This document shows positions 36,736 to 47,350 of a stretch of 64,000 nt of DNA, piece after piece. Under the pieces are notes generated by a model. The model was not told the origin of the DNA, ran no database searches, and was given only the letters and a program-made list of their open reading frames with translations. Origin of the DNA: Leptodactylus fallax. Its lineage: Eukaryota; Chordata; Amphibia; Anura; Leptodactylidae. The stretch lies in contig CAMRHE010000324.1 in NCBI GenBank assembly GCA_947044405.1, positions 1,178,001-1,242,000 on the forward strand, given 5' to 3'. A program made the translations under genes and the position numbers. Each line of letters opens with the position of its first letter. Position 1 is the stretch's first letter.

Positions 36736-37000
36736 ACTCAGCATTTTCATTGAGTTTTTGCTGCATTTTTCACTGCTTTTTCCCCCCCTATATGATATAT
36801 GAGAAGCGCTTATGATTCTGCAGCCAAAATTAACATACTGCGATTTTCAAAAACACAAGTGTATTTGAAAACGCAGCTTTTCTGAAGCTTATTTTTTTTC
36901 ACAAAGTATGGATGATAGTAATGAAATCTCATTCACTTTATGGTAAAGTGCAGGTTTTTTTTTCTGCTGTATTTCTGCTGTTACGTGGGGCCTTAGGCTA
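36736..37000 (-). repeat. CpG MITE relative (GTGGGGCCTTAGGCTA end)
   Basis: The right end ACGTGGGGCCTTAGGCTA matches the inverted terminal motif of the MITE group. The inside has CATACTGCGATTTTCAAAAA and AAAACGCAGCTTTTCTG blocks that pair imperfectly. Probably a third subfamily. Confidence 0.55.
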
Positions 37001-37879
37001 AGACACTTTCTACGACTAGTCTTGCACTGCCTTAGTTTTAGACAGTATAAGTAAATCTCTCCCATTGTGTATTTAGATTACTGCAAGTAGCTTCATTCAT
37101 TCTAGGATAGACTACAGTACAAACATCTGAACCACAGTCATGAATAAACCAGGCATCACATTGGTCCTCTCTTCATCTCAGTATGATATGCATACTTGCT
37201 CTGCTGTTTTCAGAATTTTTATAGTGAATAGAGAGAACCATACATGTGTGGAAACCTCACAAGGTGGGACGGGGTCATGGGACCTGTTTTTAGAAATAGG
37301 TGCAGGACCTGGAGGAGATGGGAATACCCCTTTAAATAATGCCCAATCCTCTTTGGCGTGTCTCATAGAAATATCTGATAAAACATAATAAGCAATAGCT
37401 TAATTGATATGAACATCTGTTTCTTTAAAATGTGTCAATCTTTGAGATGTGTGAGGCCGGGATTACAAATCACTGTTTTGCTGAAGAACTGCCTAGTACA
37501 TGTTACTATGCAACTCACCAGATTGCTGACAATCAAAGGTTTTCAATTTACTGGCCATCAGCATACATGTAAAATGCATAGTAGTGTACTGCTCAGTACT
37601 GCATTTATATACTGCATGCAGTTCTCCAGCATAAAAGCACAGTTTAAATGGAGAGTTTTTTTTGTAGAAAGTTCTATGACTGTCACATCTATTTATCTCA
37701 TTTAGTTTTACCTGATTGCATCTGAACAACCCACAATATTTCTGGAACAATATCATTGTAACTTTATCGAGTCATCCTTTTCATCAAATCATCACAAAAT
37801 AGACAAAAAGGAAAGATAACAAAATCCTACAACAATCAAATCAGCAATCCCAGATGGCTTATTTCTTATTCAGAGCTTT
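37001..37879. other. No gene seen; isolated TTAA MITE end
   Basis: GGGAATACCCCTTTAA near 37320-37336 matches the right end of the MITE at 43305-43787, but no left partner is found. The rest is unassigned. Confidence 0.5.
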
Positions 37880-38146
37880 AAAGCGAGCTGCAGCGAAAAA
37901 ACACTACGGGAAATCCGGCAGCGCTTTTCACAGAAAGTCCACAGAGTTTTCCTCAATGGACTTTCTGCTTCAATTATACCTATATGGAAAACGCCAGTGT
38001 TTCCATAGATATAATTGACATACTGCGATTTACAAAAACCCAACAGTTTTTTAAATCAGAGCATGCCCGCTGCAGATATTTTTCTGTAATGTGTGGATGG
38101 GATTAGCCAGAATCACGGCGTTTACGCCACGTGGGGCTTCAGCCTA
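37880..38146 (-). repeat. Hairpin-rich CpG MITE, copy 4
   Basis: Inverted relative to copy 3: it begins GCAGCGAAAAAACACTACGG, then GCGCTTTTCACAGAAAGTCC, the TATACCTATATGGAAAACG/CGCCAGTGTTTCC hairpin, ATACTGCGATTT, GTGTGGATGGGATTAGCC and the end CGCCACGTGGGGCTTCAGCC followed by TA. Confidence 0.8.
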
Positions 38147-38445
38147 AAAGAAAGAAAGCCGTTATTTAATATTCTTTCATGCAGATAATAGCAATTCACC
38201 CTAGTTGCTATACTGTCACTGTCTAGAGGGGTGTCAGAATTCCAGCTATGAGCTATTTCCAGTCTTGCTGCACTCAAAATTCTGTGGACCACCCACCTGG
38301 CTACTGGAGGAACACTCTCAAAAGAGAGATCTAATTAATACCTGCCAACATTTATTTAACTCAATAGAATAAGATCTTGCCAATCTCCTTGGTGTAAGAT
38401 ATCACCTTGATTGTATCGTGCGAACTATCTCTATATGATTTATGA
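38147..38445. other. No gene seen
   Basis: Unassigned sequence between the MITE and the hAT element. Confidence 0.4.
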
Positions 38446-38636
38446 ATCTAGGGCAGTGATGGCGAACCTTTTAGAGACCGAGTGCCCAAACTGCAACCCA
38501 AAACCCACTAAATTATTGCAAAGTGCCAAAAACGTCAATTTAACCTTAAATTAACCAGAATCTATTTTATAGTGACCGTGCAAGGTTATTACAGCCTGTA
38601 ATAATATCACATGTCTGCTATAAAACAGATACTGTG

Positions 38637-38638
38637 TG

Positions 38639-38683
<45 letters not shown>
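38637..38683. repeat. (ATA)n microsatellite, 3' tail of the LINE remnant
   Basis: About 15 trinucleotide units. It sits exactly at the 3' end of the minus-strand LINE, where Rex/CR1-type LINEs carry short tandem tails, so it is part of that insertion. Confidence 0.9.
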
Positions 38684-38858
38684 GTCCTTTAATAGTCCTA
38701 CAATGGGGAAATTCAGTGTGTTTCAGCAGCAAAGATAAGCAGATACAAATACAAAATGTACAGGAATGTTCCAAGGTAAGAGGCATTACATTGATAGTAG
38801 ACAGACAGATAGGAATTAGCAGAGGGGGGGGAGGGGATTTAACAGGCAGAAAGATATT

Positions 38859-39798
38859 TCAGTTCTCTGTGTGTAATGATCTCCGCTTAGGTCGGTGTTG
38901 GTTGTACAGCCTAACCGCGGTGGGGAGGAAAGACTTCCGATAGCGCTCCTTCTCACACCTAGGGTGGAGCAGTCGGTCACTGACAGTACTGCCCAGCACG
39001 ATCACAGTCTCATGCATGGGATGTGACTTCTTCTTCTGCATGGAGCTCACCACGGACAGTATCCTTTTGTCACCCACCACCTGCACTGGGTCCAGTGGGC
39101 TCCCCAGGACAGAGCTGGCCCTTCTAATCAGCTTGTCAAGTTTATTTCTGTCCCTGGTTGATATACTGCTCCCCCAGCAGGCCACTCCAAAGAAGATGGC
39201 TGATGCCACTACCGAGTTGAAGAAAGTTCTAAGAAGTGCCCCCTAGATTCCAAAGGCTCTCAGCTTCCTAAGAAGGTAGATCCTGCTGTGGCCCTTCCTG
39301 TACAGGGCCTCCATATGATCTGCCCAGTCCAGCTTATTATTAAGGAGCAAACCCAGGTACTTATAGGTGTTCACAATCTCGATGCCCGTCCCCAGGATGT
39401 CCACTGGTTTAGGAGGGCATCTGCCTTTACGGAAGTCCACCACCATCTCCTTGGTCTTCCCCGCGTTAATCTTCAGGTGGTTCCGGTGGCACCAGTCCAC
39501 AAAATCCCGGTTCAGTTCTCTGTACTCCCTGTCATCATCGTCTGTGATGAGGCCTACTATTGCAGAGTCGTCAGAATACTTCTGTAGGTAGCAGCTAGAT
39601 GAGTTGCACCTAAAATCTGCAGTGTACAGTGTGAAGAGGAAAGGGGCGAGAACCGTACCCTGAGGTGCCCCCATATTACAGATCACGGTATCTGACATAC
39701 AGTCTTGGGCTCTCACGTATTGAGGTCGATTTGTGAGGTAGTCTAGGATCCAGTTGGAGAGGTGGTGGTCCACTCCAGCAAGGCCCAGCTTGATATAA
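38859..39798 (-). pseudogene. Rex1/CR1-like LINE reverse transcriptase, 5'-truncated with in-frame stop
   Basis: Minus-strand reading from 39798 gives LGLAGVDHHLSNWILDYL, MGAPQGTVLAPFLFTLYTAD and KYSDDSAIVGLI (the usual F/YxDD motif as YSDD), then HLKINAGKTKEMVVDFR, NTYKYLGLLLNNKLDW and YLLRKLRAFGI. This is the order of a jockey/CR1-superfamily reverse transcriptase from motif B onward. One in-frame TAG (39243-39245) interrupts it, and the same frame then continues with SAIFFGVACWGSS and FLPTAVRLYNQH to 38859. The 5' truncation falls at the start of the minisatellite. Apart from the truncation and the stop it is well preserved, so the insertion is fairly young. Confidence 0.85.
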
Positions 39799-39799
39799 A

Positions 39800-40649
39800 T
39801 AGTGAAGGGCCCCAGACAGTACAATGTGCTCTGAAGTGGCCTCCAGACAATATTATATGCTCCAGAATGGCCCCCACACAGTATTATATGCTTCAGAGTG
39901 GCCCCCACTCAGTATTATATGCTCCACCGAGGCCCCCGCATAGTATTATATGCTCCACTTTGGGCCCCCACCCACATTATATGCTTCACAATAAGCCCCC
40001 CCCACATAGTAGTATATGCTTCACAGTGGGGCCCCACACAGTAGTTTATGCTTTACGGTGTCCCCCATACAGTATTAGATGCTTCAGCGTCCCCCCCCAC
40101 ACAGTATTCAATGCTTCAGTGTCCTCCCCCCACACAGTATTAGATGCTTCAGTGTCCCCCCCACACAGTAGTATATGCTTCAGCGTCCCCCATACAGTAT
40201 TAGATGCTTCAGTGTCCCCCACACACAGTATTAGATGCTTCAGTGTCCCCCATACAGTATTATATGCTTCAGTGTCCCCCATACAGTATTAGATGCTTCA
40301 GTGTCCCCCATACAGTATTATATGCTTCAGTGTCCCCCATACAATATTAGATGCTTCAGTGTCCCCCATACAGTATTAGATGCTTCAGTGTCCCCCCCCA
40401 CAAACAGTATTAGATGCTTCAGTGTCCCCCACACAGTATTAGATGCTTCAGTGTCCTCCCCCCACAAACAGTATTAGATGCTTCAGTGTCCCCCACACAG
40501 TATTAGATGCTTCAGTGTCCCCCACACAGTATTAGATGCTTCAGTGTCCCCCCCATACAGTATTAGATACTTCAGTGTCCCCCCCATACAGTATTAGATG
40601 CTTCAGTGTCCCCCACACACAGTATTAGATGCTTCAGTGTCCCCCACAC
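39800..40649 (+). repeat. 29-31 bp minisatellite (CAGTATTAGATGCTTCAGTG), left block
   Basis: Roughly 28 units. At the left edge units read like GTGGCCCCCACACAGTATTA followed by TATGCTCCA (31 bp). Toward the right they change to GTGTCCCCCATACAGTATTA followed by GATGCTTCA (29 bp). This is a gradient from a diverged edge to a homogenised core. The repeated HTVLDASVSP-like frames are artefacts of the array. The 31-bp edge type is the same unit as the arrays at 58164 and 62208. Confidence 0.95.
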
Positions 40650-41083
40650 AGTAGAAAATAATAAAACTTCATTTTTATTTCTTATATAAATAAAAATAAA
40701 TATAAAATCGTATTAGACCCTGTATATCTCTATTGATGCAATGTACCATCCGGATGTGATATCTGTTGTGCTTCAACATTTATATGTACTGCTGAACTGA
40801 GAAGTGCTGGTGCGGTATACATCAAGCATCTTATGTGTTTAAGCATAATATTAGACAATACACGTGAATTTCTTGATAATCTGACTTCTGTGTTTCCTGC
40901 TCCAACTGCCTACAATTAGGATCAGAGAGATGACAGCACGATGTAAACATAGGAGACACGCTTCTATGTCTCCATGACGACACTGACAGCTTCCCTGCCC
41001 CTGGGAGGAGCACCTCTGATGACGAATAAGGAGAGGGGAGGAGCAGTGGTTATGGCTCCGCCTCCCCGCATTATGATTGGACG

Positions 41084-41091
41084 TGACGTCA
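41084..41091. promoter_or_regulatory. CRE-like palindrome next to CCAAT box
   Basis: TGACGTCA lies 3 bp after GATTGG (inverted CCAAT) in a GC-rich stretch. This is the pattern of a small promoter; function is not shown. Confidence 0.4.
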
Positions 41092-41196
41092 TGTGACACA
41101 CCCTGTGGGCGGGCTTAGTTCCGTTTTAAGGAAGGCTTTCTTGAGACTCTGGCGCCATTGCTATTTCACTCTCAGACTGAGAGGTTATACTTATTT

Positions 41197-41238
41197 AGTC
41201 CCCTGATGATCCAGCAATGGCTGGTGAAATGCGTAGGG
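41197..41238 (+). ncRNA. Hammerhead-ribozyme-like motif
   Basis: The core CTGATGA (41203-41209) is followed by a stem-loop, CCAGC-AATG-GCTGG (41211-41224), then GAAA (41226-41229), TGCG (41230-41233) and TA (41234-41235), the place where a hammerhead is cut after UH. CCC (41200-41202) can pair with GGG (41236-41238) as stem I. The very short stem III is typical of minimal type I hammerheads reported in Penelope-like retroelements of frogs and other animals. Departures: a U-U mismatch at the base of stem II and a U-G pair in stem III where C-G is usual. It may be weak or dead. It is read by eye. Confidence 0.55.
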
Positions 41239-42029
41239 CTTTTTTTATTTTAACTCTTTAACACTTAGGGAGAGACTTTTAAATGTGTGCTATAGGTGTC
41301 AGATAGAGGTGTATGTGGAAAGGGTGCTGGGAGGCTGTGGGGTGCTGACAAAATTACCCTATTGAGGGTGTATTCCACTATAACCTGCCAGTGGAGTGTA
41401 TCTGGTGAATCCTCAGTGCCAGGTGACACACAGTTCTGACTGACTGTGTGTCCATATACATTTGAGGCTTTATTTGAGGCACCAGACTGTACTTATACCT
41501 CAGGCAGAGTAGGAGCTGTCTCAGCTGTTATGAGAAGCAATATGCAGACTTTTGCTGAATACTAAACTAACCCCTCCCTGTCTGTTTGTCTTAGCTCCCT
41601 GCTTTGTTTGTTTAACCCCTCCCTGTTTGTTTGTTTTAGCTACCCTTCATACAATCCCTTTAAATGACACTAATGCTATTAATTATATGACTCTTGTTCC
41701 TATCATTATTATGGTCATTAGAAAATAAAATAGCAGGGCTAATATCTGCTTTGGGCATCTATAAATATTAGTGCACACTATATATGCAATTTATGTGATC
41801 TCATCCCTTCTTTTTCACTAATCACATGGTAGCACTTGGGAGCACTAGTGAGTCTCGTCTTTCTAATACGATTTTATATTTATTTTTATTTATAGAAGAA
41901 ATAAAAGTGAAGTTTTATTATTTTCTACTCTATCAATTCCCTCCTGAAATTTAGATATATAAATCCTGATAGAGCTATAGGCAGGGTTGGACCTCCTGTA
42001 TTCAGACTAACTGGTCTTTAACATTATAT

Positions 42030-42776
42030 TCCCCCATACAGTATTAGATGCTTCAGTGTCCCCCATACAGTATTAGATGCTTCAGTGTCCCCCACACAGT
42101 ATAAGATGCTTCAGTGTCCCCCATACAGTATTAGATGCTTCAGTGTCCCCCACACAGTATTAGATGCTTCAGTGTCCCCCATACAGTATTAGATGCTTCA
42201 GTGTCCCCCACACAGTATAAGATGCTTCAGTGTCCCCCATACAGTATTAGATGCTTCAGTGTCCCCCACACAGTATAAGATGCTTCAGTGTCCCCCATAC
42301 AGTATTAGATGCTTCAGCATCCCCCCACACAGTATTAGATGCTTCAGTGTCCCCCCCCCCCACACACACAGTATTAGATGCTTCAGTGCCCCCCCACACA
42401 CACACACAGTATTAGATGCTTCAGTGCCCCCCCCACACACAGTATTAGATGCTTCAGTGTCCCCCACACAGTATTAGATGCTTCAGTGTCCCCCACACAC
42501 ACAGTATTAGATGCTTCAGTGCCCCCCCACACACAGTATTAGATGCTTCAGTGTCCCCCCCACACACAGTATTAGATGCTTCAGTGTCCCCCCCACACAC
42601 AGTATTAGATGCTTCAGTGTGCCCCCCCACACACAGTATTAGATGCTTCAGTGTCCCCCCCACACACAGTATTAGATGCTTCAGTGTCCCCCCCCCACAC
42701 ACAGTATTAGATGCTTCAGTGTCCCCCCCCCCCCCACACACAGTATTAGATGCTTCAGTGTCCCCCCACACAGTAG
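42030..42776 (+). repeat. 29-31 bp minisatellite, right block
   Basis: About 25 units of CAGTATTAGATGCTTCAGTG followed by TCCCCCACA. The C-run and CA-run vary in length from unit to unit (5 to 13 C). It continues the left block after the insertion. Confidence 0.95.
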
Positions 42777-42782
42777 TTTATG

Positions 42783-42793
42783 TTACTTACCTT
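42783..42793 (-). promoter_or_regulatory. 5' splice-site-like motif in hAT-1
   Basis: TTACTTACCTT is AAG|GTAAGTAA on the minus strand, a strong donor consensus, at the array's edge. The same position in the related elements also has a donor-like motif. Confidence 0.45.
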
Positions 42794-42858
42794 GTCCCAC
42801 GAAGATCTGCAGTCCCACGGAGCGCGTCCTCCTTCTTCTGTTCACAGGCGCTGATGAA

Positions 42859-42866
42859 TGACGTCA
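42859..42866. promoter_or_regulatory. CRE-like palindrome TGACGTCA
   Basis: Full CRE octamer in the CpG-rich block of hAT-1, followed by TCGCGCCTGCG. Function is inferred only. Confidence 0.35.
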
Positions 42867-42946
42867 TCGCGCCTGCGTCGGGGCAGAGGTCACACTCTGC
42901 AGTCAGTGTAGGCCACGGCTCCGCGGACCGCGGCCTACAGTGACAG

Positions 42947-43035
42947 CTTTCAGCTGTATGTACATTTTCACATACAGCTGAAAGAAGCGATCGCTCACTA
43001 ACCGGGAATCCTAGGATTCCCGGTTAGTGAACGAT
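42947..43035. repeat. Two large hairpins near the right end of hAT-1
   Basis: First hairpin: CTTTCAGCTGTATG (42947-42960) pairs with 42971-42984 over a 10-base loop. Second: a perfect 36-bp palindrome centred at 43012/43013 (TCACTAACCGGGAATCCT and its inverse), extended by GATCG/CGATC. Both are exact apart from that one-base bulge. Confidence 0.92.
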
Positions 43036-43304
43036 CATGGCGATGGCGCGCTTGCCATAGGTTCGCCATCACGGATCTAGGGTATCTATTGGACCACACA
43101 TGGCTTGATATCACTGTTCTAATGAAAATGACTTTCCCAAGTCCTCCTCCCATTTTAACATGTAATTTAACTTCCCTTGTCTACAGTGCACTCACCCTTT
43201 TAAATTTTAATCTTCTGAATCAGACCAGTTTTCTTTTCTCAAAAAACCCTTCATGTGGCAGTAGTGAAAAATAGTTGCAGTAGGTAGATTATAGGTTTAA
43301 CTCC

Positions 43305-43787
43305 TTAAAGGGGTATTCCCAAGAACATAACCATTTTTAAATTTGTAGATAATTAAAAGTTAAACATTTTTGCAAATATAAGTAATTCAATATTTATCTA
43401 TCTTAATGGTGACAGTCTGTTGTTTTGATCGGCTGCCAATGGATACGACCATGTATGCAAGACTATTCCAAGGTCAGAAAATCAGGCATGATTTCCTTAT
43501 TGTGGCAGAGATATCTTCTGATACATGTAGTGCACCTGCCTGATAACCCAGCTACAATTTGAAAATCATGGCTGGGTTCCTGACAAGTCCCAGACCATAG
43601 AAAGTTTCTGCATTCATGGTCGTATCCATTGGCAACCGATCATGACAACAAACTGTCACCACTAAGATGGTTAGAGAAAATCTATAAAACTCTGCAGAAT
43701 TTTTAACTACTTATAGTTGCAAAAGTGTTTAACTTTTAATTATCTACAAATATAGATATGATTATGTTCATGGGAATACCCCTTTAA
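43305..43787. mobile_element. TTAA MITE, Kolobok/T2-like, 75-bp ends
   Basis: Starts TTAAAGGGGTATTCCCAAGA (43305) and ends TCATGGGAATACCCCTTTAA (43787), with inverted repeats of about 75 bp that include GTAGATAATTAAAAGTTAAA. A second internal pair (GGTCGTATCC facing GGATACGACC, arms about 35 bp) makes most of it fold back. TTAA target and TTAAAGG ends fit T2/Kolobok MITEs. Confidence 0.88.
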
Positions 43788-44045
43788 GGCTGAAGTCCCA
43801 CATTGCATAAACACTGCATTTTAGAGTACCTGCAAAGTGAATGGGATTCTGGCTAATCTCAACTTCACATTGCAGAAAAAAAATCAGCAGCAGAAAAGCT
43901 GCGTTTTTAAATATTCCTGTGTTTTTGAAAATTGCAGCATGTCAATTATACCTGTGGAAATGCTGGTGTTTTCCCTATAGGTATAATAAGGGCAGAAAGT
44001 CCGCAGATGAAAATTCTGCGAAAATGCAATGAAAAATGCTGTGTA
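43788..44045 (+). repeat. Hairpin-rich CpG MITE, copy 5
   Basis: It starts GGCTGAAGTCCCACATTGC immediately after the TTAA of the neighbouring MITE and carries GTGAATGGGATTCTGG, AGCAGCAGAAAAGCTGC, TCAATTATACCTGTGGAAAT, TTTTCCCTATAGGTATAAT and AAAGTCCGCAGATG modules. The 3' end fades out near 44045. Confidence 0.78.
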
Positions 44046-44879
44046 AAAAAATGTGAATTTAAAGTCTAACATATTAATCTTTAGACTCATATTATGAACA
44101 ATAACTTTATATCATACACTAAGAGAGCCCCAACAACCTATAAATAAATAATATCAGCACATTCTGTTTTTAACTAACACAATCCCTATCAAGCCTACAT
44201 TTCTTTGTAAGATTCTAGTATTGATGCCGATTAATATAATTTCAGGTCAGGGACTCTAAATATCTGGTCCTGCAGGTTTTTAATAACAGGAAAGTTCAAC
44301 TGATCTAAAATAAAACAATCAAGGGGAGAATCTTTATTAAATTAATTTTTGCAATCCATGAAAGTCTAATTTGAAACAATTTATTAAACATCCATCCTAA
44401 TACTCTCTATCGCTTTCTAAACATTAATTCTATATATGCATATAGCTAAATATAAAAGTAAAACTCTGTCCAGGTTTTTTCATAATTAGCTTTAATCACC
44501 TGCCCCGATTCCCATGAAGAAATTATTATTAGCAAATGGTATTTCCTGTAGTTCTATTCATAATAAAAAAGTTTATAGAAAATTCTTAAAAAGTCGTCTT
44601 AAGAACAGAAAATGATTTAACTGGATTGCAGCAAGAAATGACATTGTTGTCAGCATAGAGACTGATGTATAGGTTTTACTACCAACCTGTAAACCCTGAA
44701 TCTGTGGGTTAAGTCTAATTGCCTGTGTAAGAAGTTAAACTATAAAATTAAATGGTCTTGTACCATTTGTGATCTTAATTGACTTAGAACTAAAACCTGT
44801 GATAGAAACAAAGGCTGTTGAATTGGAATATAAGGAGAGGACTGCATAAAAAAAACAGAGAATCCATATATCTCCAGTG
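44046..44879. other. No gene seen
   Basis: AT-rich DNA. It may include more of the eroded L1 remnant that follows, but nothing is readable. Confidence 0.35.
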
Positions 44880-44994
44880 TAGTCCTAAGTAAACCCCAGT
44901 GCATCAAAGGCTCAACCAAAGATTATATATTTAATATAAATTTTGAGCCAAACGATCGTAATATCTGCATTTAGTAAACTAATTGGCCTATAAT

Positions 44995-45581
44995 TGTTAG
45001 GATTCATATGCAAGGCCACAGTAACAAGGAGTAAAGTACAGGCTATAGGCGAGTAGCAGCAGAAATGGGCTGACAATTGCGAGCAGTAGAAAATGCTACC
45101 TAATCGTAATACACCTCTGCAAGCCAAAACCAGCCCCAGACGCCTTCACTAGAGCTCCTTGCAAGAAGAGATGGACTTTCCCTGAATCTGAAGACCGGAA
45201 CTGACACCTAAATAGATGAGTGTACTACAAATAGATGCACTGCCGCAGGAACCAACCACCAAATCCACACACTACTCACAGAGACAGAGATCACAGAATG
45301 GTCGTCAAATCACAGGTCAGCAGCTGAAGAGGGCAACAAGAAACCAAATCAAAGTCAGAGGTCAGAATAAGAGTAGTCAATGTAAAGTCAGGAGCAAAGC
45401 AGGAGTAGCAAACTAGTCACAATAGAGCTAATTGTCTGCACATGAGTCAGGAGGGCGTGACCTTATATAGGCCTACACAGCTGCTAACTGGACCAAGCCA
45501 GGAAGCCTCTGGAACTGCAAAATCTTCCCAGGTTTTCCAGGTAACGTTAAAGGTGCAGCAGCGGAATAGAGAATCTTGACA
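44995..45581 (-). mobile_element. Solo LTR, Ty3/gypsy-like
   Basis: On the minus strand the element starts TGTCAAGATTC and ends CCTAACA, that is 5'-TG...CA-3'. It is flanked by the exact 5-bp duplication ATAAT (44990-44994 and 45582-45586). The length is 587 bp. A TATA box (45461-45473) lies about 110-120 bp from the 5' end. There is no internal coding region or primer-binding site, so it is a solo LTR left by recombination. The gypsy-like label rests on the 5-bp duplication and promoter style, not on a coding match. Confidence 0.82.
45461..45473 (-). promoter_or_regulatory. TATA box of the solo LTR
   Basis: GGCCTATATAAGG on the minus strand, the canonical core-promoter context, inside the LTR at the expected U3 position. 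Confidence 0.6.
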
Positions 45582-45960
45582 ATAATTGTCAGGAAACATT
45601 GGATCCTTCTCCTCTTTATGTTTAGTAATCATTCATTCTTCAAGCATTTCCTTAGGAATTTTCATCTTCTTTTACCAAATAGTTAAAAAGATTTGTAACT
45701 TTCTAAGATGGGATTTAAGTAGTCCTTTAAACAAGCAGTAATTTAGGAACCCATCAGAACATGGTGCTTTTTCTTTTTTAATTTGTCAATTCCTTCACCC
45801 ACTTCCTTCACCAACACACACCACATAATGCAAATATTTATGCACAAACGGTGAGAGAAACCTCCAGTCATTGCAGTAAAAATGTCATTATTTAAAAACA
45901 AAAATAATTCATAAATAAAGAATAAATAAAAAGATACATAAAATCAGTACTTTTAACTGT

Positions 45961-46984
45961 TTAAATATTGCGGCCGCTCGGGAGCTGAGCAGCCGCCATT
46001 GCCACCGATCTCCGCTGTTTTATACAGCAGAGACTCAGTGCTAATGCCCACGATTAGTGCCATTTTACCAGGGATCACACTATGCAGCCTGCAATAGAAG
46101 CGCTGTTTTTTCGCAATGCTTTGCAATGCATTAGAATTGTAATGCATTGCATTAGTGATCAGACCCCCTGGGGTTCAAGACCCCTAGGGGGTCTAATAAA
46201 TGCAAAAAAATAAATAAATAAAAAAATATTTAAAAACTAAAAAATATTAAAAGCACAAATCACCCCCCCTTTTGCTAGAACACATATAAAAGTACTTAAA
46301 TACTATGAAACACATACATATTAGGTATCCCTGTGTTCGAAAATGCCCGATCTACAAATCTATAAAAATATTTTTCCCGTACGGTAAACGCTGTACCGGG
46401 AAAAAAAAATCAAAAGTGCCAAACCATTGTTTTTTCACTGCTTTGCTTCTGATAAAAATTTGAATAAAAAGCAATAGCAGTTCCCCAAAATGGTATAACT
46501 AAAAAGTACACTTAGTTCTGCAAAAAAAGACACCCTATGCATCCCCATACACGGAAATATAAAAAAGTTACAGGTATATGGCTAATTTTACAAAAAAAAA
46601 ATTTTTTGCATAGTTTTAGATTTTTGTTAAGGGGTTAAAATGTAAATAAAACCATATAAATTTGGTATCCCCAGAATTGTACCGAAACATAGAATACATG
46701 ACATGCCATTTTGGCTGCAGAGTGAACGCCGTAAAAATGAAGCCCGTGACAAAGTCACAGAAATGCACTTTTTCTTTAAATTCTCCCTATTCTAAATATT
46801 TTTCCTGTTTCCCAGTATATTTACAGAATAATAAATGGTATCATCATGAAGAAAAATTTGTCCTGCAAACATTAAGACCTCATATGGCTCTGAGAACGGA
46901 AAAATAAAAAAGTTATGGGGTTTGGAGGGGGGGGGGGGATTCAAAAACAAAAATCGAAAAATTCCTCTGGCAGGAAGGGGTTAA
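45961..46984. mobile_element. TTAA-flanked AT-rich non-autonomous element
   Basis: The right end CTGGCAGGAAGGGGTTAA stops at TTAA 46981-46984; the left end begins at TTAA 45961 followed by ATTGCGGCCGC. Internal blocks (CCAAAATGGTATAACTAA, AAAAGTTACAGGTAT, TTTGTTAAGGGGTTAAAA) recur at 1091 and, inverted, at 32997-33300. The G-run at 46927-46938 is probably expanded. No transposase. Confidence 0.6.
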
Positions 46985-47350
46985 AGGAAAATATTGTTGT
47001 AACACTACGATTTTAAATACTCTGCTCTACTGATTTGAGAATGAAGGGAAAATAGTGGAAGGACAGATACAGACTATCTTTATGACTTTAAATGTATTTT
47101 CCCTTTACTCTATCATTACCCACACCTTAGATAAACAGTTTTGCATTTCTTAAAAATGGACACCAAAATATCACCAATGGATAAATTCATTTTCAACTTA
47201 AAACACATAATGTTTTTTCATTTAAATCTGTCTTATACCGCCAGATATTGGGAACCACAATTGAGACTTAAGTCAGCCCAATTTCCACAAAATTATTCAT
47301 GGGGTATGCAATCTGAATAACATCCAATATCAATAACATATAATCTCTTT
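46985..47350. other. No gene seen
   Basis: Unassigned sequence. Confidence 0.4.

Larger units (their letters stand above)
40650..41929. mobile_element. 1.28-kb insertion with ~65-bp inverted ends inside the minisatellite
   Basis: The left end 40650-40715 (AGTAGAAAATAATAAAACTT and onward) and the right end 41864-41929 are inverted repeats of about 65 bp with very few mismatches. They interrupt the minisatellite, which resumes about 100 bp further on at 42030. Inside are a GC-rich segment with GATTGG, a CRE palindrome (41084-41091) and a hammerhead-like motif. No long frame is present. The superfamily is not assigned. Confidence 0.7.
38454..43074. mobile_element. Non-autonomous hAT element, 4.6 kb, with nested cargo (hAT-1)
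   Basis: The left end CAGTGATGGCGAACCTTTTA and right end AGGTTCGCCATCACG are inverted repeats of about 15 bp. The 8-bp duplication ATCTAGGG flanks both sides exactly (38446-38453 and 43075-43082), as expected for hAT. There is no hAT transposase. In order it holds a 5'-truncated LINE (38637-39798), a ~29-bp minisatellite (39800-40649), a fold-back insertion with a hammerhead-like motif (40650-41929), more minisatellite (42030-42776), a CpG/CRE block with a splice-donor-like motif (42783-42900) and two large hairpins (42947-43035). It belongs to the set of elements that share the array-donor-CRE-hairpin cargo. Confidence 0.93.
44880..45800 (-). pseudogene. Old L1-type reverse transcriptase remnant, split by a solo LTR
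   Basis: On the minus strand, 45770-45587 gives a decayed KAPxxDGF region, then ILESYKSF and EEKDPM. 44989-44900 gives NYRPISLLNAD, the next reverse-transcriptase motif. The two halves are continuous in one frame if the LTR and one copy of its 5-bp target duplication are ignored. It is much more decayed than the LINE copies A and B. No catalytic motif remains downstream. Confidence 0.8.

Noticed and set aside
39762..42943. Repetitive open frames (DASVSP / KHLIL type) on both strands
   Set aside because: Artefacts of the 29-31 bp minisatellite; codons follow the repeat phase and change with C-run length.
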